NCBI GenBank assembly: GCA_003118195.1
Contig: BEXV01000279.1
Coordinates: 73,871-137,870 of the forward strand
DNA length: 64,000 nt
DNA from: Hemicentrotus pulcherrimus
Lineage: Eukaryota > Echinodermata > Echinoidea > Camarodonta > Strongylocentrotidae
Direction: 5' to 3'
Part shown: positions 12,201-25,061 of the stretch, in pieces
Position numbering within the stretch: the stretch's first letter is position 1
How the letters are laid out: the number at the start of each line of letters is the position of its first letter
The notes under the pieces: generated by a model
Database searches by the model: none
What the model saw: only the letters and a program-made list of their open reading frames with translations
Told to the model about the DNA's origin: nothing
Position numbers and translations under genes: made by a program

Positions 12201-15200
12201 TGATTCACAACGACCCCACAAATTGATGTTGACATGAACAGTTGTGTCATACAGGTTTGGAAATTGAGTAGGCCTACATGTACAGGGTATATGTATACAT
12301 GTACAATGTATATGTGAAAGAATGCAAGCTATCAAAATAGTTGGCTACAGTAGGCATAGACAATTTTAGCTGTGCATGTTTTTTCCTCTGCAATTTTAAT
12401 TGAAGTTTCTCAGAGAGTTGCTATTTTTAACTATTTTATATTTATTCTTCATTTAAAGAAAAATTTGTAATGAGAAATTCTAACTTTCTCCACAACAGAA
12501 AGATTAATTCTAGACTTTATTCAGGGTATTATGGGATGGATGCCATTACGAATGTAACTTTAATAAATCTCAAGTAAATTGGCACTAGATTATCTAATTT
12601 CAATTGAAATGCATTTCCCGTTACTAAATCTACAATCAAAGGTGTCTATTGCTTCCTGCAACCACAAAGAGCAAGTGAGATATCTGTCAGTAGTTAGTTA
12701 ATAAGTCCATGCCAACATACTTCATAAAACACTTCAAATTGAGCAATATAATGGTCAGTCTCACGCACTATGCTGTTAATGGTTAACCAATAACCATCTT
12801 GTCAAAGGGCCTGTGATCTTTGAAAGGGAGGTAACTATTGGATTGGTAGACAATAGGATGATACAGACAATGGTTTTCTAACAGAATGAGGTACACAATG
12901 TACCCTTCCAATCCATCAACGACCTTCTTTGCCCCTGCTGTTTAATACCCTCTCTTGTACAAAAACTTCCACTCTACATGTGTTCTCTGTGGTCACAATC
13001 CTCTCATAAAATATCCTGTTTTCAACTTTCCAAATCCTTACAGAAAAACAGATTACCTGTACTCTATTCATTTGTGATCCTAATCCATCTAATCTATTTT
13101 AATGGAATTAGCTTACCCCTGTTGATTAGTTTGTTACACAAGGGTAGTCCTAGTCCTAGGATTACCACTTCTGACTAATTCCATTTTATGTTCCTATAAA
13201 CCTGATAGGGTCCTCAAATCTTCTCTTTTATGCTGTATTTTTAAATGACATGGTCGAAGTGAAAGGGCCTAGATCTATATATATAGGATTTTGAAGCAAT
13301 ATATTTTGAAAAATACTTAAGGTGACACAATGGTCTAAAGAAGCTTAGAACTTGAAAGGGAAAAAAGCAAAAACAACATGCTACTACTACATGTACACTG
13401 AACTTGTACATACATGTATCTGTTGACCGAGTTGTACTGCAGCATGGCAAGCTTTTGTTAGTACTATCAAGAAGTTACTATTGAGTACATCGATGTGTAC
13501 AGGGTTGTATGTAGTTTTGGTTTACCCTACTCATTTTTTCATTTTCAGTTAGAAATTGTAGTTCACCTTATAATCTCTTAAAATCTACCTGTACCTGTAG
13601 TCCTGTTGGCAGTATTTTGTCTTGTTACGATTCCAGTATGGTACATGTACATGTAGCTTTAAAAGATGAATGACCTACACGTAAGAGTTTGTGAAGGAGT
13701 TGAAATGATACGATCACTATAAGGAATATCTTACTTAATTCCAAACACATGCATAATGGTGATTACAAAAGTTCCAATATAATGCAAGTGTCGGTTTACA
13801 TTACAGATGCACATGTAATTGCCGTCAATAAAACTGTATAAACCATCAGCTTCAAAGGAGTCAGGGTTGTATGTTTGTGCGACTTATGTTGTTATCATTA
13901 AGGGGATGTCACAGGGGTAGAGTATATTTCATTTACACAATACATGCATCGTCACAGGGTATTGATCAAAATCAATTTTGTGACCTGGCTTATTGATGAA
14001 GTGACTGTAGTCTGATTACATCTATTGAAGGTATATACCGGTAGTTGATATGTCCTTGGGGAGTTGAATGTATGTAGCATCAGAGAGCATTGATCCTATC
14101 CATGGCTATTGACTCTTCTTCAAAGTATTAAGGCAGATTCACTCCTTCCTAAATGTACATACATCGTAGTTTGTAGACCAAGGGCTTACAGGTTTCATAA
14201 AACTTGATCAACATAAACAAAATACAATACACGTAAGCTACTAAAATCATGGCATCTGATTGGCTGAAAGCAAATTTGTCATAGAAATATGATAAAAATT
14301 TTACTTAACGGGGGCTTGGCTCTATTCTGATACTTCAAAGATAATTTTTTGTCAAGACTAAATGCGGTACACTTAAACAATTGTTATGGGAATATAGATA
14401 CAGGTACATGTTTTGTAGTCTTGTCTACATCCCATCTAGTTCAAACCCTGTATGATATCTATGGGCACTTGACTGCTATCTGGCAAGCCTAGCTGTCACA
14501 ATCAATTTGAAGCACATGTTAGGAGAAGATTTGAGACGTTTCAATCAGTTTGTAGTCCTTAAAATGCCACACGCTGTTGGTGGGCTAGACATGTTTATGA
14601 CCTGTATGAGCCCAGATACATACTGTACATGTTATGACACCCCATGCAGACAAATTGTGTCTGCATAACACATTAGAGTTGAGACACATGATATGCAGAA
14701 CCATTCAACAGCTTTATTATTTTAAAAATTCTTTATGAATAAAGTATCCTACAAATATGAACATTTGGATTTTCAGGGGGAAATACATTATTTCTATATC
14801 ACATAGAAAAAGATTGAGAGTAATTAAAAACACCAAATGAACTAAAAACATGGAGGCCCATACATGTAAGCACTAAAAATAATTGTTTTTTTGTTGAACT
14901 GTTGTCTTCGTCAATTTCTTCTAAAGTGTTATCCCTGCATTTACTAATGAAAATGTTTTCTGTTTTGTTCTCATTTCAGGATGACTTTGATTCTCTGAGG
15001 CCCTTGTGCTACCCTCAAACAGACGTCTTCCTCCTGTGTTTCAGCGTCGTCTCACCCACCTCATTCCATAATGTCTTAGAGAAATGGCTACCAGAGATCA
15101 GACGTCACAATCCTAAGACTCCTATCCTGCTGATTGGTACACAGTGTGATCTCCGCACAGATGTTAACGTTCTCATAGACCTTTCAAAACATCAGGAACG

Positions 15201-15477
15201 TCCTATCTGTGAAGAGGAGGCATCCATGCGAGCAAGTCGTATCAATGCCGTGGGCTACATTGAATGTTCTGCGCTTACACAGCACAATCTCAAGGAAGTG
15301 TTTGATGCAGTAATATTAACTGGACTTGAGTACACTAAACCACCTAAATCGTCAAAAAGCCTAAGACGGAGATTGAGTCGGAAAGAGAAAATACCACCTC
15401 CACCGAAGAAAGCGCAGGACACAAAACCTAAAAAGAAAGGCGCACTCTGGAAAAAGCTGTGCTGTATCCCAACATGA
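6073..15477 (+). CDS. RHOU: RHOU/RHOV-like (Wrch/Chp) Rho-family small GTPase, three coding exons
   Basis: Joined exons 6073-6298, 7960-8018 and 14980-15477 give 260 residues, close to vertebrate RHOU (258). It is a GTP-binding switch expected to act at membranes and cell adhesions on actin organisation through effectors such as PAK and PAR6 (family knowledge). G1 P-loop GDGAVGKTS is at 44-52, switch [11 protein letters not shown] at 66-75 with the effector-loop Thr69, G3 DTAGQ at 91-95 with catalytic Gln95, G4 TQCDL at 149-153 (TQ rather than TK, as in RHOU/RHOV), the Rho insert around 156-175 and G5 CSAL at 191-194. The extension ends in a lysine/proline-rich segment and CCIPT in place of a classical CAAX box. 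I chose the ATG at 6073 over the in-frame ATG at 5989 because vertebrate RHOU and RHOV also begin MPP and the context has G at -3. Using 5989 would add 28 residues. The CDTAGQ motif favours RHOU; the protein is probably an invertebrate co-orthologue of both. Confidence 0.95.
6299..7959 (+). other. Intron 1 of the RHOU-like gene
   Basis: A phase-1 intron of 1661 bp, with donor gtaatt and acceptor tttctatttcag behind a pyrimidine tract. It contains no coding-looking frame. A perfect 11-base inverted repeat with a 3-base loop lies at 7331-7355. Confidence 0.9.
7960..8018 (+). CDS. RHOU: RHOU-like exon 2 (interswitch to DTAGQ)
   Basis: A 59-base exon, too short to appear as an open frame of its own. 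With the one base carried from exon 1 it encodes [20 protein letters not shown], exactly the interswitch strands and the G3 box with catalytic Gln95. It ends in phase 0 at GGGCAG|gtaaga, a near-perfect donor. Cys90 before DTAGQ matches RHOU, whereas RHOV has Trp there. Confidence 0.95.
8019..14979 (+). other. Intron 2 of the RHOU-like gene
   Basis: A phase-0 intron of 6961 bp, from gtaaga to ttgttctcatttcag. Open frames inside it (for example 8767-8949, 9679-9909, 9906-10211 and 10904-11236) have no recognisable product or start on non-ATG codons. The intron is rich in the palindromic word tacatgta and in taggccta, seen for example near 12270-12320, 13390-13420 and 13640-13660. No transposon with two clear ends was found. 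Confidence 0.9.
14980..15477 (+). CDS. RHOU: RHOU-like exon 3 (switch II to C-terminus and stop)
   Basis: It encodes residues 96-260 and a TGA stop. It begins [19 protein letters not shown] (switch II and beta-4) and contains G4, the Rho insert helix and G5. After [15 protein letters not shown] the tail becomes strongly basic ([11 protein letters not shown], then PPPPKKA, then KPKKKG) and ends WKKLCCIPT. The WKK-CC arrangement matches RHOU and RHOV, whose tail is palmitoylated instead of prenylated; palmitoylation here is inferred. The same frame is open upstream to about 14902, but that part is intronic because the acceptor at 14978-14979 restores the family alignment exactly. Confidence 0.95.
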   Translation, partial: DDFDSLRPLCYPQTDVFLLCFSVVSPTSFHNVLEKWLPEIRRHNPKTPILLIGTQCDLRTDVNVLIDLSKHQERPICEEEASMRASRINAVGYIECSALTQHNLKEVFDAVILTGLEYTKPPKSSKSLRRRLSRKEKIPPPPKKAQDTKPKKKGALWKKLCCIPT

Positions 15478-15696
15478 AACTCATCGTGTGTTTCCTTTCT
15501 CTATGGAACATTTGAGACTGTTTCTAACAGTCAAAGAAAATGCCAAAGCCGTAACTCATTCTGCAATTGTCACGTGAATGTTTGATATTAATATATTTTG
15601 TGAACGTGAACATGTGCAGATGGATACGCGGCCGTTTCTCAGACATTTTTGTTTTATTGATGTTGCAATATCTAAAGCACTAAAGAAAAGGTGAAA

Positions 15697-15702
15697 AATA
15701 AA
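15697..15702 (+). terminator. Candidate poly(A) signal of the RHOU-like gene
   Basis: AATAAA lies 220 bases after the stop codon and is followed by a T/GT-rich stretch (TAGTTGTTTGCTTTATTTGC) within 35 bases, the usual layout of a cleavage site. Later AATAAA copies (for example near 17581) could serve longer 3' UTR forms. Confidence 0.5.
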
Positions 15703-17708
15703 TGTAGCAAAATAGTTGTTTGCTTTATTTGCTGTATGCCTCCTTGGTTTGTCCAAACTTTTGTTAGAGCTGTTCATATGACTGCTGACTGTTTAAAGGT
15801 ACCTGATGAAAAGGACTCTTTCTCAACATCAGTATGATTCTGGAAAACCTGTGAGACTGCTACGAAAAGATATTCAGAAGAGTACTATTTAATTTCTTTT
15901 CATTAAATGTCGTTACTTCTTTATTGTTTCAGTGTACCTTTTTGAGGCAAGTACAAACCATTATTTATCACCATCAGTTGTACTGAAATAACTACTCATG
16001 ATCTAGTTTTATTTGAAAGTCACTCTTCTCGATTGATTTTTGACATTCATGACATATACAACTACTGTAGACCACCATGCTCTCGCTACTATTGTCGCTA
16101 CAAATAGTTAGCGTATTTGTTTTCCATCAAATTCAAGTATGGCAGTATGTGTAAGTGTACATGTATGTTGCAAAATGTCAGAATTCCTAGTTTCTTTGTA
16201 TTATAAATTGAGATAAAATGTTTCATGCTCCTGTTGTACATATTTAAGAGATTATTTGAAATTATATATCTTTATGATGTGGACCACGTGTTTGCATAAA
16301 TCAGCCCACTTTCAAAACAATTTTAAACATACAGATTTGTTGAAGAAGTTAATGTTTTTCAAATTTCAATGGAATTAAAAGAACACTGATATCGTCATTG
16401 ATACTACATGTATGTACAATGTATGTAAGTCACTCCTAGAGAAGAGAGCAGTTTTACCAGTGCGCCATTTCCCAAAAGAAGTATTTTAAATCAGAATTAT
16501 CATTCAACAGTTTCAACTTATTGAAATAATGCACTCACTTCAAAGTGTTACAGGCTTTTGATAGCCCAATTATCAGCATAATAACCAACCTTTAAGTAAT
16601 TATAACATCCAAGTTAAATAGTATGTTATTTGGAAGTCTGTTAGGGCAAATGCTGCAGCCTTTTTATTAAATAATGACAGTTGGCAATGCATCTTTCAAT
16701 ACAGTGAAGTTAATCATCCATCGATAATAGACTTTTCAACCATGTATTGTTCACGCCAAAGGAAAAACCTTCATGTATATGATCGTATCTTTAAGATGTG
16801 GAAGGGTTTTCAAAGTACAGTTTACATGTAGCTGCTGATGGATAAGCAGAAGATGAATTTGTGCATTTTTTTAGTTCTTATGTGTTTTTATTTTGAGCTC
16901 AAGTTATACACACCTCATCCTTCCTGCTCTCAGTATTACTCCCATCTTCACTTCTATATGAACCCCAATCTTCAAGACGGATGAAGCACAAAAGAAGCTC
17001 TACAGGCAATCCCTTCAATAGGTAGTCCTAGGTCAGATACTGGTGATGAGCTCATTGTTCATCCATCCACTATTACTCCAGCCAGCAAACAAGGTTACGC
17101 AACAGTCCTTTCTTTCTCCTGGAGAGGGGAGACAATAGGACCCCCCTAACAGGATAGGATATTGTTCAGATTGTTGGTATTTCAACAACAAAAATAAGGG
17201 AAGCTTGAGATCTTTTTTCTTAGCTTCCCTTTATAATAGTTTGTAGACCACCCAGCTAATAAAAAACTGAACTTCTATATCAGCAATCAGGAGAGAGAAA
17301 AAAGGATATTTCAGTAAACTTATTATATATTCCCATCCGTCTCTCTCTTTTTCAAAATACGTTTGATCCCATGTTTCCTGTAAAATTTTAATGAGAATAT
17401 TTTGAGCTCAAGTTTGTTTGATCTGATGACTGTGAGTAATGGTGTAAAGTAAATGTGCACAATAGGAAATTACTGAAACTGGCATTTACATGTATTTATA
17501 CTTCTCTAGGGTTGGCAGGACTTGCTTTATGTTGGCATCATTGTTCTGCTAAGACTACAGAGGGTTTTTATTGACTATCAAATAAAAGTGAATTGGATTT
17601 ATTGCATCTCTGTCTCCACATGTCTGTACTTGATGTTTACAAGGTATACACTTATATGCTTTGTGTGAGCCCTCTCTCTATTCTTCTTCGCCTACCATTT
17701 CCTTTCAG
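15703..17708 (+). other. 3' flank of the RHOU-like gene
   Basis: AT-rich sequence that may be an extended 3' UTR or intergenic DNA. No coding signal was seen. A perfect 10-base inverted repeat (AAGGGAAGCT and its complement) spans 17196-17231 around a T-rich loop. Confidence 0.5.
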
Positions 17709-17909
17709 GCCTGGGATGAGCCTTTCTTTTCTTTCGAGGGGACGCCTTCTTTTGAAGTGATACAGGCAATCTCTTTTGGAAGAACAATTGAGAAGAAAGA
17801 AGTGAAGATTACAAAGATTGATAGATGGGATCCATTGGGGAACAGTCCTTGTTTGTCTAGTGTAGTCATTCCCTCTTGGCAAATATGGGGTATTATTTCA
17901 TTAGTTTGA
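17709..17909 (+). CDS. Candidate 3' exon of unknown gene
   Basis: A long pyrimidine tract ending CATTTCCTTTCAG at 17708 is an excellent splice acceptor. It is followed in phase 0 by 66 open codons, beginning AWDEPFFSFEGTPSFEVIQA, and a TGA at 17907. The composition is not repetitive and looks more protein-like than the surroundings. I recognise no family. No matching upstream exon is known between the RHOU-like stop and this point, so it could be a chance frame or a piece of an unannotated or noncoding transcript. Confidence 0.2.
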   Translation, partial: AWDEPFFSFEGTPSFEVIQAISFGRTIEKKEVKITKIDRWDPLGNSPCLSSVVIPSWQIWGIISLV

Positions 17910-20900
17910 TACAAATGCTTGTGTCTCTTTGGGGATAGGTATACAAATTTGATGCCTAGCTGGAGTATTGCATTGTCAAACAGACAATGCTATGATACCT
18001 GGATCTATTTGCATGAAGTGGGCATGGCATATGAGCGCAAGTTTTAACTTAACCCAGGATCCAGTAAGCACTTACTAATATTCTATCAACTAACATGTGG
18101 TTGGGTTTTAGTAATGGTGCAAAAATGAGTGATAGGAAATAGGGTGCTCACAAGAAAACTGGATAGAGAGAAAGAAGAAGAGAGAAAGAGTGAAAGGAGT
18201 GAGACAGCAAGATAGATAGGGAGAAGGAGAAAATACAATTGAGAGTGAATGACAAAGAGAGATGTGCAGACATAAAGGGATGATCATGAAAGGAACAAGA
18301 AGTAGGAAAGAATATATATGAAATAACTCAAATGTGTCGTGCAAAAACAAAAAAAAAATCATCACATACATGTATGTAAGAACCTTTATTCCAACTCTAT
18401 ATTTCCAGTATGATCGACACTCAAAATATGGTAGTTGTGACAGTTTGAGAAAATTTTTTTTTTTTACCAAGACTGAATGATTTCTCCGCACTATTGGCTA
18501 GATTATGACAAGAACAATTATAAAGCATGGCACGGGTAATTCAGTGTATCCCTAAATGTATAAAGCACCAGATAACATTTCAAATCAGCTTACACTAAAA
18601 ATCTGCCTGGCTAGAGGTGAAATTTGGTGCAAAGTCTAAAGAAAAATAGCTATTTGTTTTTGTTATATACACATATTTTTCACATTTGGGTGGCAATAAC
18701 CTGAACCTAATCAATTCTCACAAGATAGATAGTCAGCAAGGCAACCTTGTCTACAAAATGTGGTCGACCAGCCTCATCGGAATTGAATTTCATTCAAAAT
18801 ATACAATGGTAAATTGCACTTATATGGAAGTTCAAATGATCAAAACTTGTTTTTCTATCAAGAATGGTGTAAGATATAATTTTTTTTTTTTCCAATTTGA
18901 AAGAAATCGCTCGAGGGTAAAGATTAACTCAAACATGAAATAGCTTCCACACAATGATACACCAATTTAAATGCTATCTCACTACCAGAATTTATTTTGA
19001 AAATCCATATGTATTAGAAAAAGTGATACATGAGATAGAAAACAAGATACAGGTAGTTTGTTCGTCGTGACATCAGTCAAAGTCAAATGGTTTTCAGGAA
19101 TGGTTCTTAGACTGCCTCTTGGTAAACCAGTGTATGTAAAAATGTACGAAATGACTGTTAGTTCATGTGTATCCACCAAAAATATGGGCAATGTTATGCA
19201 TAAAAAATAAGCTATGAAGAAGTACTCTTTTAAGGAGGTAGAAATGCTTCCCTCGAAAGGTATGTATTTTGGGAGTGAGTGAAACTCATTCAATGTAGGG
19301 TAACCAAGAGAAGTAAATAGGTCGGAAAATGTAAAATTTTAGACAGTCGTAGTAACAACCATATGATTGCCAAATGGTGTGAAAGAAACATCAAAGGGTA
19401 AGAGAGGGAGACATGGAGAAGAATAGTGAAATATAGAAAAGGAGAGTTAAAGCTGATATATAACAAAAAAATAGGCCAAACATCAGTAGATCTGTCATTG
19501 GAATTAATCAAGCCTTTTTCTGACAGTGCCTTTTCAATCTTTGTCTTTTCTTCTTATGTATTTTCTCATGATTATCCCTTTTCATTGATTCTCTTTTATT
19601 CCCTTGAATAGGAGTTTAACTCTCAAATCTATTGAAGTCCTATACTGGATATAAAAGGCTATAAAGACCCCATACCCAAGAGATCCTCACATGGTCAACA
19701 AATATAAAGTAAAATAGAACAAAGCCTTGTCATTCCAATGATGCCAACCATTCTGAATAACATGCACAAATTGGGGATGTATGGGGGACAGAATGAAAGA
19801 AATATGGTCAGGAGATGGAATATCAATTTCAAAATGACATAAAATGTGAATAATAAGAAATATAAATGATTGATAGCAGATATAAATTATTTTCATCCAT
19901 TCTTTCCGATTCTCACTGATATACAATGGCTAGCGAACAAAATCACCAGTTGAAAAGAATTTATGAAGACGACGTAGAAAACAGAAAACACACTTCTTCA
20001 GAAGCGAATCCCAACCCCATTCAGACTACCATAGTTCAAATCATCATATAGCAACATGAAATATGCCACATCATTTTCGATTTTAAGCACTGTATAACAG
20101 AACACTTTGTAGAGTAAATGGGTTTTGATTATTGTTCTGAACTAACATTTGATAAAGACGAGGTTTATATGAACATTCTAACAAACAAAAAACATAAGAG
20201 TAGATGGAGCCTATCATGAGTGTATGGATGCTGATGTGACCAGCCAGCTATTTTATCATCTAATATAATTATGGATTCAGCCGACCTCCACAGAAAATAC
20301 TTTCTGTATACAGCATCCCTTTGTTCAATTGTCTTATCTCACGTGTATGCTCCTTCCACTACTAGTATACAATAATCCTCTTACCTTTCTTTAAACATAT
20401 ATATATAATTTTTCTCTTGTGTGAATGCCTCTGAAAGGGACATGGATGACTGATGAAGGAATATAAAGACTTTCATTCAGTGACGAGCTATGATTGAGCC
20501 TGGATAATACTCCTTCCTAAAGGTAAAAAGCAGATTCAATACAGGATTAACCAGGCATAAAGAAATGAAGGGAACAATAGGCCTACAAACAAGACATAAA
20601 GGTGGAAATAGTCCAGCACAATTTGCACTTAGACACTTCCTACTGCTGGAATGTATGATGTATACATCCATGAAGTGCAGGGGGAAATAGAGAGGTAAAG
20701 AGGCATACTCAGGATTGGAGATGAGAGAAAAGACTTCTCTCCATCTAATCCTTCAAGTGTAGGATAATGACAGAAGCTTCCATACCACACAGGATGAAAA
20801 CAGATGGTCGTTGTGAAGATTCATACAGAATGGATAATAGTCCTCTTTTATAAACATTTTATTTTGTTGTTCTTTTTATTTTCAACCATTTAAACCTTCA

Positions 20901-22155
20901 TTTTAGAAGTAGGTATTCCCTCTCATATTCTTTGGAGCAAGATCGGAAAGGCTTAAATTAAAATTGAGGGTTCCAATTTCCTTACCACCATCTCTCTGGC
21001 TCCTCATTACAATGACAAAGCTTCATTTACAATGACTAGTCAAAGTCAGACTAAATCCCTTATTTTTCTTCTCTTATCCTACTCTACCTACTTTTCTTGC
21101 ACAATCTACACACCCACAGACTTCTATTTAATATATCCTACTATCAAGTATCACTATGGCGCAAAAGATAATACAAATGCTAGTGCTAATATTCTTGATT
21201 GTCTCAGAGGTGTTTACTTGTCAAATATTTTGAGTTCTCGTATCTTATCATATTTTGCTTAGCACCTTAATCCCTGGTGTCTTATCTAACGATAGAATTG
21301 TCAAGCTAGCAGGGTACATAATACAATGTTTCCTGACCAACTGCACTCTAATTGATCGTCATGATGATCAAAGGGGTCATGGGGCTATCAATATCATTTG
21401 ACATCGTGAACAATTACACAATACCACTTTAGAATATTACTAAAACTAAAATCATATTGAATATTTTAATTCATGATGGTGATGGTTATACTGATACAAA
21501 TTTTGAAAATTCATGAGTTTATATTTTTCCTTAGTCAGTTTTAGTAGTGTTTAACGATTGAATCATTATGATATGGAAATGTACACTCGCAAAATGAAAG
21601 ACACCCCTGAAGCATTTTATCTTCAAAGAATTAACATCAAACAAAAAGAAGATGAGACAGTCTGGTAAATAACTTTTCACAATAACTCCCAACGAAAAAT
21701 TACCTGCTCCCTTCAATCATTTCCTATAAATGCTAGCCTCTACAACTATGTTAAAAGTGCACATACAATTTCAAGTAGGAAAGTAGAACAATTATTATTT
21801 TCCCTTGAAGATGTGGAAAATATTCAATGGATATATTTGCAGGGTGTGTCCTCCGAGCCATGTCTTGGGGGCTTTGGCCAGGCAAGCCCCTCCTAAAAGC
21901 CGCTTACTAGCTGGACCTACTCTGCTCTTTGACTGGATTAAGCCTGTACCTCTATTCTCCGCCCAGTCTTATCTGCTCTGTTTGCAACTGATACGCTTAT
22001 TCTGATAGCCAGCCATAAAGAGCATATATTTGCATGTTGACATAGTTACAAAGGCTCTGGGATATTTTCAGTAGTTGAGTCATTATTCCGTTAGGTTTTG
22101 AATAAGAGCACAGGAGCTCAACCTAAAACAGAGACTGAGGGAGGGAGAGGGGGGG
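17910..22155. other. Gene-free AT-rich stretch
   Basis: No exon is supported here. A purine-rich region at about 18160-18310 creates a misleading long frame on the minus strand, made almost entirely of Leu/Ser/Phe/Pro codons. Short poly-A/T runs are common. The 21840-21990 segment is noticeably more GC-rich than its surroundings but has no recognisable content. Confidence 0.6.
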
Positions 22156-22467
22156 NNNNNNNNNNNNNNNNNNNNNNNNNNNNNNNNNNNNNNNNNNNNN
22201 NNNNNNNNNNNNNNNNNNNNNNNNNNNNNNNNNNNNNNNNNNNNNNNNNNNNNNNNNNNNNNNNNNNNNNNNNNNNNNNNNNNNNNNNNNNNNNNNNNNN
22301 NNNNNNNNNNNNNNNNNNNNNNNNNNNNNNNNNNNNNNNNNNNNNNNNNNNNNNNNNNNNNNNNNNNNNNNNNNNNNNNNNNNNNNNNNNNNNNNNNNNN
22401 NNNNNNNNNNNNNNNNNNNNNNNNNNNNNNNNNNNNNNNNNNNNNNNNNNNNNNNNNNNNNNNNNNN
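22156..22467. other. Assembly gap (N run)
   Basis: 312 undetermined bases follow a purine-rich, G-terminated tract and precede an A run. The gap therefore probably spans a microsatellite that could not be sequenced through. Confidence 0.98.
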
Positions 22468-23172
22468 AAAAAAAAAGGGAGTAATGTTTATTTTCTAAAT
22501 CATAATTAAAAGAAATTGTAGCTGAAAGTCAACAGTGAAGAGTGGGCCACTACTTGAGGGTTGAGAGGAGGGGGCCGGCCAGCCAGGGGCGGTGTCATGA
22601 CTTCACCTTGAAGATTCACGTGTTTATATTCCTACCCATCCTTAATGGATGTGTAATTTCAAGTATTGATTAAGATGTGTACCCAATGGATTTGCACATG
22701 TGTCTCAATGTAAATGCACTTCCTCTTGTTTCCTTTCTCCATCTTCCCTTCAGCCTATCAACCATCACTTGTCTCTAGAGGAAACATTAATAGATCGTTA
22801 AAGTCAACTGTGGTTTGCTGATCCAGACAAATCAAACACGTTTCGTTCTCAGGGCAGGAAGATGTAGCATTACTGAAAAGTTGCTTCCTCTTCTTCTTCG
22901 GTTGCAGTACAGGCCACCGTCAGGCATTGAGGTGCAGTGCAGATGTATATGTACAATGTTCCATAAAAGTTGCAGTAAACTGAGTCTTTCATATACACCA
23001 GTATCATGAATATGAACATTTATGAAATAGTACTGCAAGGTGCCATTTTTCCAGTCTTCAGTTTTCAGTGTTTCCTCTATGATCAATAAATTTCACTCTT
23101 TTTGCTCAATGTTGATCGCTTTCTTTCATCATTCTAACTTCTCCTTATTTCCTACATGAAAGAACCCTTCAG
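22468..23172. other. Short gene-free stretch with one acceptor-like site
   Basis: A strong pyrimidine tract and acceptor (TTCTTCTTCGGTTGCAG) ends near 22907 and is followed by about 30 open codons to a TGA at 23007-23009. The product is not recognisable and no donor or partner exon is clear, so no gene is called. Confidence 0.3.
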
Positions 23173-23227
23173 TGCTCCAGACGGACCGCCAGACAAAGAT
23201 GAACGACTGAAATACAGCGGAAGTTAA
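23173..23227 (+). CDS. Candidate tiny terminal exon of unknown gene
   Basis: A branch-point-like TTCTAAC about 40 bases upstream and the acceptor ACCCTTCAG are followed, after one carried base, by APDGPPDKDERLKYSGS and TAA. The composition is hydrophilic and codon-like, unlike the AT-rich surroundings. There is no family match and no partner exon, so this may be chance. Confidence 0.13.
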
Positions 23228-23664
23228 ATGAGAGATATGTCAGCATCTCCAACTGCTATGGATGAATGACATGGTACTGATTAGAGGAAAACATACATCG
23301 TTGGTAGACACCGTTTGAAGATGAATATGATATCATGATAGTAAAACCATTCCAATCGGTTGTATCGCATCATGGAATAAAAATGAATGCATCGGTACCA
23401 TGGTCCATGTGTTATTCATATACAAGGGTGTGCTTTCAAGATGATGATAGTAATATGGTGGTGGTGGCGATGGTGGTGGGAGTGACTATACTGTCATGGT
23501 TAAGCTTATAATTAAGGATGATAGTTATGGTAGTGGTGGTGGTGTTAATTATGAGTGACTAACATCAATGGTGATGTCGCCATGGTAAGGTTTATAAGGA
23601 TGATACTGATGACAGTTATAGTAAGTATAATTTGATGAAATGATACTGATACAACTAAAATATC

Positions 23665-23694
23665 AGAGGAGAGAGAGAGAGAGAGAGGGAGACA
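23665..23694 (+). repeat. GA microsatellite
   Basis: About 12 GA units on the + strand, grading into a purine-rich region to about 23750. Confidence 0.9.
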
Positions 23695-25058
23695 GACGGT
23701 ATAGAGGAGGAGAAGGGATGAGGAAGGGATGGAGGGGAGGATCAATAAGGAAGTGTAATGTACCATTAAGGAGGAAAGGAGGTCACATTAATGGTCCAAT
23801 CAGATATCAAGTGATACTCATGTCATGCCGCAATCATGAGACGAGGTGCTAATTGATTGGTCAACATTGAGGGCAACAGGCAAAACAAATCAGGCAAATC
23901 AGTGTCAACATACCCATGTTCTCCTCTCATCCTCTGCCACTATTTGCCTCTCACACACATCACTCTTTCCTTTGATATTAACCGCTACAAACGTGACATA
24001 ATTGCACGATCTTGTCTTGGGAAGGGTGACAAACAGCTCATAGCATTTTATTGAATGTTAGGAGACACCATGTCTTCTTCCAATTTTTAAAATTGGATTT
24101 AAGGAGAATATATTCTTGAATTGTCTGAGGTTTTTATTACTTATTTATTACTTCATAAAGAACCTTTACTTCATTTTTCACTTTCTCTACAAAACTCAAG
24201 ATTATCATGCTTCATTTGTAATAATGTCAAAAATACATTTCAACCTCTATTCTATTGTAGTCCACCACAACTGTTATTTATGGGGAAATTTAAAAATCAT
24301 TATAATTGCTGAATGAATTGGATTGCATATATTGACATTAAGTTTAGCTATATTTGACAGAACGGCAACAACACAAATATTTTAATAGTATTTGAAATTA
24401 TGTTGATTCTTTAATCCAGTTTGAAACTTAATACTTTTAACTTACATTGTTCTTGTTCAAACTTCTCTGTATCAACCATAAAAGTATAATCATACAAATA
24501 AAAACATAGATAGTAATAGAAAAGTTAACATGAAACATGTTTGATATTAGCAGAAAAACATTATTGCAATGACAATAAATGAAACCTACTAGTACTATTG
24601 TGTGTGTGAAACATTATGTGATAACCTTCTTATCGTCAATTACATGGATGTCTATAATCCTTTGACAAAGATCAATTTGTTTCTATCATAAAGGACTTAA
24701 CCCTAAGATACAATTAATGACACACAATTCATGATCACCATTGATTGAGGGTGGTGACAAGGTGAAAAACATCAAATAATACAACACTTTCATCAGATAA
24801 TGATGAGATTAAGGTAGTAATTATAAGTCTAACCTTGCCTAACCTCTGCTACATCCTAACTGAATCACTTTCTGATTCCTATTTTTTTTTATCGTTCATT
24901 ACATCACTTTCCCCATTTCCTTCAAGTTGTCTTCCTTTTCTCTATCCTTCCACTGGTGTATTTCTCTATAGCTCCTCTTTGACCCAGGCTATGCACTTTT
25001 CATCTAAATTGTCCACAAAAAAAAAACATATGAGAAAGATAGAACGTCTTGTTCTCCC

Positions 25059-25061
25059 TCC

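Noticed and set aside
14902..14979. In-frame extension upstream of RHOU exon 3
   Set aside because: It begins on a non-ATG codon and lies before the splice acceptor. The family alignment [14 protein letters not shown] is restored exactly by the splice, so this part is intron.
18108..18491. 127-codon minus-strand frame
   Set aside because: It starts on ATG, but the composition is Phe/Leu/Ser/Pro from a purine-rich + strand; there are no motifs and no splice context.
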